29,722 nt of DNA from Condylostoma magnum. Its lineage: Eukaryota; Ciliophora; Heterotrichea; Heterotrichida; Condylostomatidae. The position numbers were made by a program, and so were the translations under genes. The first letter of the stretch is position 1. Each line of letters opens with the position of its first letter. Below, in pieces: positions 22,121 through 29,722 of this stretch. The DNA is taken from NCBI GenBank assembly GCA_920105805.1, contig CAKKTI010000113.1, forward strand, positions 24,213-53,934, read 5' to 3'. The notes beneath the pieces are model-generated. The model saw nothing but the letters and a program-made list of their open reading frames with translations. It searched no databases and was not told where the DNA came from.

Positions 22121-23050
22121 ATGGAAAGATTTGTATACTTTAACACAACAAACTCAACAGTCCTCCACTTCAAAGAATTTTAAAACAACGAATAAGCGAT
22201 TCCAATGGCAATGCAGTGCAACGTATTGCTTCAAATATCCGAATACTAACTACAAGCAATTGACTCAACCTCCCTACTTTGTTTTTGCAAGGACTCGTAA
22301 CTCCCCCTAGGAATAGTAATAGAGTTAACAAAAGATACAACAACAGTTGAGGAAGGAATACAACTAGCAGAATAAATGCTTTAACTATTCTGCTAGTAAT
22401 TCGAAGGTAAATTAACCGGGAGATACAGATCATCATAGTTTAAATAGTTTGACTTAGCCTTACTTGATATACTAAACCAGCATTTTGATGGAATAATGGG
22501 ATAGATATTTGAGTCATACGCAGCTGGAAATGGTTTTATGTACCTTACTCTGCTATAATAAGATGAGTGTAAATCAAATGTGTATAATTAAGAGGAGGAA
22601 TAAAAGTCCTTCTTCAAAAATGGAACAATGTCTGTCACTACAAGTTTTTCAGTATTAGAAAAAACAGCTAGGAATGAAATGCCTAAAAAGATCAGTAAAA
22701 AGTATACTGCTAATTAAGGTATAGAAAAAAATTTTAGTGTTAAGCACTACAGTAAGTTTAACAGGACCATTGTAGCCTCTAGACATCCTAATCAGAAATA
22801 AGTTAAGGCTCTTCTGAAACTTTTATGAGTCACAAATCGAGCCTTTTTACTAAACTAAGATGAGCTATCTACGATTACTCTTAAATTCAACTAAAGTGAA
22901 GCTTATTGTGTAAAATTCTAAGATCTAATTTTGATCATCAGTACAGATCAGCTAAGAAATCCTGAGAATAATTTAAGGAAATTAGAGAAATGTTATAAAT
23001 GGGCTTAGGCAATCGCCTAAATGGAGAAAAAGTATGAAATTAGGTCTTAA
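22121..23050 (+). CDS. Longin-like trafficking protein, putative
   Basis: The 309-residue protein begins MERFVYFNTTNSTVLHF. The first 150 residues look like a longin/roadblock-type alpha-beta fold: two short strands, then LGIVIELTKDTTTVEEGIQL, AEQMLQLFCQQFEGKL and FDLALLDILNQHFDGIMGQI. The second half (IVASRHPNQKQVKALLKLLW, YCVKFQDLILIISTDQLRNP) may be a second small domain. The plan vaguely resembles FUZ/MON1/HPS-type longin proteins, but this is inference from pattern only. It ends with TAA 23048-23050, which overlaps the stop of the convergent AAGAB gene. TAG and TAA Gln codons occur 10-14 codons before this end, unlike most genes here. Confidence 0.68.
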
Positions 23051-23667
23051 ATATTTAATTTATCTAATAGCTCTAATGCAACATCTGCTGCTCTTTTTCT
23101 TCTTTCGTCGTCAGGTAAATTATTAGCCTCCTGTGCAGTTATTTTTATCTTTTGCATCAGTTAATCAAAGTCATCTAAATCCAGTTGGTCTTACTTTTCT
23201 TATATCTCTTCATTTTCTATCTCATTTAATTCAGTTACGAAAGGAGCTAGTGCACATTCTAAGATTTCATATATTCTTCCTACGCCTATTCATTCTTCTT
23301 CAGACTTTTAAAATTCCGTAGACTCTTATAAATTGTCTCATACATACTCCATACCATAGTCTAATGATAAGCTCTCTATGTCCTTGTCTTACTCAGAACC
23401 AAAAATAATGCATGATTCAGTTTAGTCTTGCAAATTATCTAATATATCGGAAGTTGCTAGCTCCTTGAATATTATTACAGCACAAGGAGATTCAATACTG
23501 TGTGGATTATCTTATATCAAATACTCAACATTTGCTTAGAAATACTTATTGGAAAATAGCAGCTTATTATTTTCCTGGTTTTTATTCAGTCCTAATTACA
23601 AATTACTGAGTGCTAAGAGTTAGCCTATTTGATAATCATTAGTTATTATATAAATCTTAAATGACAT
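23047..23667 (-). CDS. AAGAB: Alpha/gamma-adaptin-binding protein p34 (AAGAB)
   Basis: AAGAB is a cytosolic chaperone that helps assemble AP-1 and AP-2 clathrin adaptor complexes. The 206-residue protein shows the small GTPase-like N-terminal domain of the family: LLFSNKYFQANVEYLI, CAVIIFKELATSDILDNL, SCIIFGSEQDKDIESLSL, YGMEYVWDN and a helix GVGRIYEILECALAP. The C-terminal helical motif FDQLMQKIKITAQEANNLPD followed by DERRKRAADVALELLDKL corresponds to the FERLFxKLKEMKxxAxxLP region of human AAGAB. It is shorter than the human protein (315). TGA codes Trp twice (EYVWDN and EEEWIGV). Its stop (TAA on minus, 23047-23049) overlaps the stop of the convergent gene. Confidence 0.8.
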
Positions 23668-23673
23668 TTATAT
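23668..23673. promoter_or_regulatory. 6-bp gap between divergent start codons
   Basis: Only TTATAT separates the AAGAB ATG (-) from the ATG of the TPR/IQ gene (+). If the + gene starts instead at its next in-frame ATG near 23764, the gap is still under 100 bp. Promoter elements must lie inside one or both coding regions. Confidence 0.5.
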
Positions 23674-26600
23674 ATGTAAGCAACTAGTTTGAAATAATTG
23701 CTAAATTAATTTGAGAGCTTAAATAAGTGCTATGAGAATTAATCAGAAATATATAAAGCTTATGACTTTATGATTTAAACTATCTAGAAGTAAGACTCCC
23801 AGAAGTAATTATTCTATCTTAAGAAATTATGTAAAACACTGTACCAGGTGTAAGATAGTGCAGACTTATTGATAAATACAGTTGATTTAATAGGAGCTGT
23901 TTATTTACACTAAGGAAAATTTTAATTAGCTTTAAAAGTTTTTAAAAGAGCTAAGAGAATTTGTAAGTAATAACTATTACAACCTTCAACAAATCTTCTA
24001 ATTAATATTTCAAAAGTATACTAAAAGCTAAAATTCCCAATAAAAGCTGAGAAAATCGCTTTTAAGGCTGTAAATACAGCCTCCTAGTATATAAAACGTA
24101 ATTAAAATCCTTGAATAATAAAAACACTGTCCTAAGCTTACTATAATCTTGCATATTAGCTTGAATATAATCTGCAGTTTGGAAAATCTATAGAATATTA
24201 TACAAAGGCAATAAGTATATTAGAAATAAACTAGATCGAGGAGGAATTATAAAATATATTTAAACAAAGCTTAGACTAAGTATAATAAAGACTTTAAATA
24301 GGTAAGTAGATTAATAAATAAGTGCAATAGATAGAAAACAATAGATCATCATCTAATACAACTATAAGGTCAAGACCCAGAAGTGCACGAAGATAAAGAT
24401 AGGTTAGTCAAAGTTCAAGGAAAGCTAGGTAATCGTCTCCTTATAGATTCTAAGACAAACCTATTGACTAAATTAAAAGATAAAACAGTTGTAATTTTCC
24501 TAGATATTAAGAGGATTTTACTAATAACTCTAGATAAATAAAAGTTCTAAACATTATAAAGCCTAATAAGTAAAAGTCAAGTACAGCAAATGAGGTTACA
24601 TAAATAATCAAATAGTTTAAAATAAAAAGGTAAGGAAGTTTGAACATTTCAAACAGAATTGAAAATAGTCAAAGCAAGAAATAATTGAGTATAAATCTAC
24701 AGAATTAGATTTATCTAAAATCAGCTATTACTCCTGTTTTATAAAATAAAATTAAGCATATAGTGTTTCAAGGCTTTAAATATTTAGATAAACAAATATA
24801 TAGAGTTATAATGAAAACTGATAGTGACTACTGTTATATATAAACTTCTAATGCTAACAACAAATATTAATATTAAATCTATGTTGATATACTTAATTAA
24901 TATGAGTACTAGGAACTATTAGAGTACTTGCAACTTTAAAATAATTAAATTAAATTTCAAAAACCTCAAAAAGACAAAGTTATGTTTTAATGAGATCATA
25001 AAAATAAGGGAAATCTTGTTACAATTTGCTTATGTAAAGATACTACAGGATAATATTACTTAAAAGATTAAAACTACTAATATATTCCTACTTTGATTAA
25101 CTGCGATATATATTTATAAGACTTATAACAAAATCTATTAATTAATGACAACTAACTTGATATAAGAGCCTATGTGTAATTGATAGAAACTAAACATAAT
25201 TCTATTGTAAAAATTCAAAGACTATGAAGAAGGTAATAGTAAAGATATTCAAATATGTGGTAAAAGTAGAAAAAGTAAATCATTGATAAATTTGCTTATA
25301 ACGGTAATCTAATAAGAGTGTCCAAGTAGTAAAACTTACACTCAGTTCATTTCAAGACAGATTTTACATTTAAATTCATTGAAATGCAAAATTACAACTA
25401 ACTTGAGGCTACCAAGGTTATATATAATGATTATCTTCAGGATAAAACTGAATATGTAAGTAAAAGCTTGAGGGATATGACAGATTCTACTTCTTCCATA
25501 GATATCTAAGAATAGTAGATATAGAGACAATTTACAGATAGCACCTTAAATACAAAAGTGACTAATCAGTTAATGTGTACAACAAAGAACTTTTTCGGTA
25601 CAAACTACAAAATCATATTAAAAGAATTCCAAAACTCCATTTAAATCGAAGCAACATCAATTGCAAAATATCCTATAGAAACCCTAAACACTCAACTCAA
25701 ATATGACACTTTATGTAAGAGTTTTCAAGGCTCCTTAAATAAAGTTGTTGAATCGTTAGAACTAAGTGATGGATACCTTATACTCAAAGATTCAAAAAGT
25801 GATTATTTAGGTTTATTTAACAGAATAATATACAGAACTTCTAAAAGGTTTGGTTAAAAGGCCTCAATAATCCAAATGTTCCTCTAATAAAAGGACCTAT
25901 GCTGTGAGACTCCATAGCCTGATGATACTTTGATATTTCTTATACGCCATGGATGCTTAGAGACAATGTCTTAATAAATAGGAATTCCTTTAAAAGAAGC
26001 TGCTGATAAAACAGGCTATGATATAACTTAATTGTTATAAATTGGACATGCTATATCGAATTTTTGTATAAAACTAGAAGACTAAAAGGCAGTTTTTGAT
26101 TTCAATTTGGACTAAAAGGATTTATTTAAAATAGCTTGCTTTATTCAAGCACATGCTAAAGGATTTTTAACTAGAAAGTTTTTACTTGATACGATTATAA
26201 GAGAACACCCTTGCTTTTCCTAAAAAATAGCTTAAAAGGTTCAAGGGAAGAAGCTTATTTTTTATGTGTTCACTTATGATGATTATTTAAAATTGCTTAA
26301 TGTAAAAAGATCAAGGTTTATGTCCTTATACTATGATAAAGCAATAATTAGTAGTTAAATCGGTATAAAATCGATGGATTATATATGAAGAAAGCTGATT
26401 ATACCTAAAATAACTATCGTAAATGGTAAATTGGTATCTAATTCGAAGTATGAAATAACAAGCTTCTCATTAACTAAAAAGGATGATAATAATTAAGATA
26501 TCTCTACTTTATCTTAAAATACTAGTGAGATGTCAGATGAAAATTTTGAGACAATTAATCTAAAAGCTGTTATACAGAATAATTAATGCTAGATTTTATT

Positions 26601-27009
26601 TGTTTCAAAAGACAATATACTACGCGTTCAACTATACGCAGTAAAATAAAACAAGACCTATGATGCACAAACTCAAATACCTTTAAATATCCCTTCATTT
26701 TAAACATACTGCTCTTATATAGTGAATTTGCTTTAAATATAGAAAAAAAACTTAATTTTCAAGTAATTTACCATAAACATAACAAATAATGCATATATCG
26801 ATGAAAAAGAGTGTAGAATTCGATTCAGATAAACTCTTCAAGGAGCTTACTTGCTAATAAAGACCAATAAGTCAAATAAAATCTATAAATTTGATTTAGG
26901 ATATCAGCACTATAAGCAACTTTCATAATCATAGCTAAATGAAATAATTACCAGACTAAAATTCACGGTGATTGCAAATCAGAAATTTTTAACATTGAAG
27001 GATTCATAA
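23674..27009 (+). CDS. TPR and IQ-motif protein with repeated ciliate-type modules
   Basis: A single 1111-residue frame without introns. Residues about 65-215 form TPR-like helical hairpins (LIGAVYLHQGKFQLALKVFK, ISKVYQKLKFPIKAEKIAFK, YNLAYQLEYNLQFGKSIEYY). A basic Ser/Arg-rich linker follows (RSRPRSARRQRQ). Two IQ motifs are visible, KIQRLWRRQQQR near 514 (Trp coded by TGA) and FIQAHAKGFLTRKFL near 824, so calmodulin or centrin binding is likely. Between and after them a beta-rich unit seems repeated four or five times (YRVIMKTDSDYCYIQT, NYKIILKEFQNSIQIEA, KLIFYVFTYDDYLKLL, AYLLIKTNKSNKIYKFDL). Calcium-linked cytoskeletal work is inferred. It ends at TAA 27007-27009, with further in-frame TAG, TAA and TAA within 18 bases; the opposing gene ends 14 bp away. 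Confidence 0.85.
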
Positions 27010-27023
27010 ATATAGTAATTCAT

Positions 27024-27863
27024 CTAAAATGTTATATACTTTTTCTCATCAAACTCTATAGCCTTTGCTCCTTCTGGGCTCTCAATATTATCAACATAAA
27101 ATTGGTCTTCAATTGACTGAGGCACAGTTGTAAGATACTCCATTTAATTTTGATAGTAGTTTGCAACTATTTCATCTTATACCTCCTATACTGATTTTAA
27201 ACTGAATTTTGGTACATCTGGAGCCTGAATTTTTTCGATTGATTTCAATTTTATTTCAGGAAGATTTAACTTGTTAAGATGGGCTGTAATTTTACAAGCT
27301 TAAATAAAATCACTAGCTTCTTGTAAAGTTTTTTCCATATTCATTTTTCTAAAATTGTTAGGAGTGAAATTTGGGGTTTCTGTAAGTTTAATCTTTTACT
27401 ACAGCTTATAATTTTGCAAAAAGTCATCATCTTCTACTAGCACAGATAAAGTGCTTTTAGTGGTTGAGTAGAGATTTAGTTTTAGTTAAGGATCGGACAT
27501 TATTAAATAAGAGATTCTTTTTGCCAAATCAAATCCTTATTCTTGTGCACTTGGCTTGTTTAGTACATCTACTATCAAATCAGTTAGAGATGCTTGAAAT
27601 TTTTCAATTCCCATTACTTATCTCAGAAATTCAACTGCTTATTCTCTAGAAATTTCGTCATTAAGTAATCTTATCAAAAGTTTTTGAAGTAATTTGTATA
27701 CTTCTTCTTACACTTCAGGATCATTTAAAGATTCCACTGTTGATTCCGTTATCAGTTGTGTTAGTTTTAATTCTAATCAGTATGCTGTCGCTCAAGAGGC
27801 TGAAACTAAGAACCCTGTTGATGCTAGAATTCTTGATAATTAATAAAGATTGCTATAACTCAT
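27024..27863 (-). CDS. Small protein with N-terminal membrane segment, unknown function
   Basis: The 279-residue protein starts MSYSNLYQLSRILAS and has a hydrophobic segment at residues 11-30 (RILASTGFLVSASWATAYWL; both Trp are TGA) that could be a signal anchor or mitochondrial inner-membrane helix. The next 100 residues are helical (LLQKLLIRLLNDEISREQAV, FLRQVMGIEKFQASLTDLIV, AKRISYLIM). The C-terminal half is charged and less structured (LPEIKLKSIEKIQAPDVPKF). No family is recognised; the layout is reminiscent of ciliate mitochondrial membrane proteins, but this is a guess. It ends at TAG 27024-27026, after about 35 codons without TAA/TAG. It is divergent from the kelch gene. Confidence 0.74.
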
Positions 27864-28080
27864 TTTATTTCTGAAATTATTAATCAATGTAAGTGTATTA
27901 ATAAGATATTGTCTTTGTATTATATACTGGAATAATTGTGCAAAGTTTGCAAAAAGTAAACTAAGCTTTATAATTTATTGTAGTATAATATTAGGAAAAG
28001 TCGTGTTTAAATAAAAAATCTTAGATAAATTTGTCTATTTATTTAATATTGGTGAGTTTATTTGTAATAAATAATTTTAA
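27864..28080. promoter_or_regulatory. Divergent spacer, presumed bidirectional promoter
   Basis: This 217-bp AT-rich spacer separates the starts of the membrane protein (-) and the kelch protein (+). No motif was recognised; the role is inferred from position. Confidence 0.35.
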
Positions 28081-29634
28081 ATGGGCTGTTTCTGCTCCAA
28101 AAAAAGATTGGTAAGATAAGAAAAAATTATCAGAGTAAAGCCTAACGAAGCATTACCTACTAATTTGTCTTGTTTTGATCTGTTTTTCCCGAAATAAAAG
28201 TAAGTTATATCAGTCAGGGAAAATTAGGTTTTTAGTAAACAAGAAATCATTTTTGAAGGACAATTACCCTATTAAGCAGCCTTTTAATTTATTAATCAAT
28301 AAACAATGATTTTAGTGGGAGGATTTGATCTCTAAACTAGAAAATTGACTCGAAGAAGCTTTTTGATAGAATCTGATAAAAAGAATATACAAGAATTAAG
28401 TAAAACACCTATAGCAGTATAATACGGCCATTTGCATTAGTGGAAAGACTCTATAATATACAGTGGGGGGTTAACTTATTCTAGGTAAGGGGATCTAAGC
28501 AATTTAAAAGCAGCTCCTTTAATGATTTTTAACCTTACAAACCATACATGAAAAATACTATTTGATTATAAAGATGAATAAGATATTAAATTTCATCCAT
28601 ATGAATTTCTATTACCTGGAACTGTAGTATTGGGTGATATTATATACTTTATAGGAGGAAGAAAACCTAATGGTAAAATTAATCATTCAGTTTATTGTAT
28701 GCATATTGAAGATTTATAGGTTGCAAAATGTGGATGAAAACTGAATATTAATTTAGTAGGATGTTAATGCTAACCAGTTGATAGCAGAGGATTTATTATA
28801 TTTGGAGGATGATAAATTAGAAATGACTAAACAATAAATATTAATAAATCATTGTATAACTGCTTGATTTAAACAGGAATTGAAAAACTTCTAGAATTAA
28901 AGTATAATCCAATAAAGTTTTACCCTGGACTGGTAATCGGAAGATTTGCTGTTATACTAACTGATAAGTTTATATATCGCATTGATTTATTTAATTAAAA
29001 TCAATTAGCGATTGGCATTTAAACCGAGTATCTAAAATTATTCGATTAATGAAATGATGGACTAGGCTATAATGAGTTTATTTTAGCTAGTCCTCAAAAT
29101 TAGGGTAGATCTTCCTTTAAATTGAAGAAAAGAGCAAAATAATCAAATAAAGTAATTGACCTCAAACAAATTAAAATTCAGACAAAGGTTTTAGATGTTA
29201 ATGAGTCATATTATGAGATCAAAAGTTATTTTAAATAGAAGAAATTAGGAGTTAAAGATAAGAGGAGTAAGTCTAATAAAGCTTAAAAAAGAAATGTTAA
29301 AATATAAGACTTTTAAGAAGATTATATGATATAAAAATCAGCAAAGAGTGCATTATAAACATATCATAATGATGAGAGTAGCAGTGTTGATGAAGAAATA
29401 GTTGAAAATAGGAAAAAGTAATATAAGAACATTTAAAACTCTTTTCCTTTCAAACAAATTCAGTAATCTGCAACTTAAATGTATCTAATACTCGAAAAAG
29501 TAGACTCTAAATCAAGAATAAGGCCTAAACCTTTAAGACATTTTAAACTGAGTTATGAATAATCTAGCATATCATCTTCAGAGAGAAATAATCAATAGTA
29601 ATTATAAATTAAGAATAAATTATTTAATACCTAA
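28081..29634 (+). CDS. Kelch-repeat protein with N-terminal acylation signal
   Basis: The protein begins MGCFCSKKR, a typical N-myristoylation (Gly2) plus palmitoylation (Cys3, Cys5) signal, suggesting membrane attachment. Kelch beta-propeller blades follow: MILVGGFDLQTRKL, IIYSGGLTYSRQGD...MIFNLTNHTWKILFD, IIYFIGGRKPNGKINHSVYC...GWKLNIN and FIIFGGWQIRND. Trp at the conserved blade positions (HTW, CGW, GGW) is coded by TGA, good internal evidence for TGA as sense. The last 170 residues are basic and Gln/Ser-rich. Kelch proteins act as scaffolds or ligase adaptors; no specific role is inferred. I end it at TAA 29632-29634 (517 residues); in-frame TAG-TAA just upstream (about 29596) is an alternative, and an opposing Cys-rich gene appears to end here. 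Confidence 0.83.
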
Positions 29635-29722
29635 TCAGCAAAGACACTCATACATAGAATTATTGCATTTAAAACAATAGTTTTGTTTGCAACCCTAACA
29701 TTCTATATACATTACATCCTTT
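29620..29722 (-). CDS. C-terminal end of a Cys-rich (zinc-finger-like) protein, partial
   Basis: On the minus strand from the window edge the reading is ...MYIECQGCKQNYCFKCNNSM...CLC, with paired cysteines (C-X2-C-X4-C-X2-C, then C-X-C) like the end of an IBR/RING or B-box type zinc-binding domain. It ends at TGA 29635-29637 (abutting the kelch TAA) or, reading TGA as Trp, at TAA 29620-29622. In the other direction this stretch gives only a generic hydrophobic extension of the kelch protein. The piece is short, so chance is possible. Confidence 0.32.

Noticed and set aside
22170-22436. 88-residue Leu-rich minus-strand frame
   Set aside because: It is antisense to the longin-like gene, whose frame runs unbroken for 309 codons in phase with start and stop.
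1-29722. The region as a set of pseudogenes or decayed bacterial DNA, given many stops in standard code
   Set aside because: Stops in frame fall almost only as TAA/TAG at Gln-like positions and TGA at Trp positions, while catalytic residues and reading phase are intact over kilobases.
1-29722. Telomere repeats, tRNA, rRNA, CRISPR arrays or transposases
   Set aside because: None was found on reading either strand; both window ends lie in coding sequence.

Overview
The window looks like macronuclear DNA of a ciliate, most likely a heterotrich using a Condylostoma-type nuclear code (NCBI table 28). Long, conserved proteins appear only when TAA and TAG are read as Gln and TGA as Trp. TGA falls where Trp is expected, for example in the kelch repeats of the last gene and in the IQ motif of the TPR protein. 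The same genes nevertheless stop on TAA or TAG exactly where the families should end. That argues against a karyorelict-type code, in which only TGA stops, and against the Paramecium/Tetrahymena code, in which TGA is only a stop. The species call is inference.

The window is packed with genes on both strands, and introns are nearly absent (one 14-nt candidate). From left to right: a receptor-type ligand-binding protein (-, cut by the window edge); a small uncertain ORF (+); 5-formyltetrahydrofolate cyclo-ligase (+); a tight same-strand trio of ELP1, PIG-T and an aldo/keto reductase (-); a cytosolic carboxypeptidase (tubulin deglutamylase type, +); a large coiled-coil protein (-); a C2H2 zinc-finger/AT-hook protein (+); the SNARE USE1 (-); an AT-hook-like basic protein (+); importin alpha (-); a coiled-coil protein (+); a longin-like protein (+); the adaptin-binding protein AAGAB/p34 (-); a 1111-residue TPR/IQ-motif protein (+); a small membrane protein (-); an N-myristoylated-type kelch protein (+); and the Cys-rich end of a further gene (-, cut by the window edge).

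The genes are ordinary housekeeping, trafficking and cilium functions. No mobile element, CRISPR array, rRNA or tRNA was seen. The unusual part is the architecture. Convergent genes end within about 1-15 bp of each other or overlap. Two divergent pairs have start codons 6 and 15 bp apart. Three tandem genes have gaps of only 10 and 4 bp. In most genes TAA/TAG are used freely as Gln but vanish from the last 20-40 codons before the true stop. This fits position-dependent termination near the transcript end, as described for Condylostoma.

All translations were done by eye. Gene frames were checked by codon phase between start and stop. Gene ends are the least certain coordinates, because every stop codon is also a sense codon.
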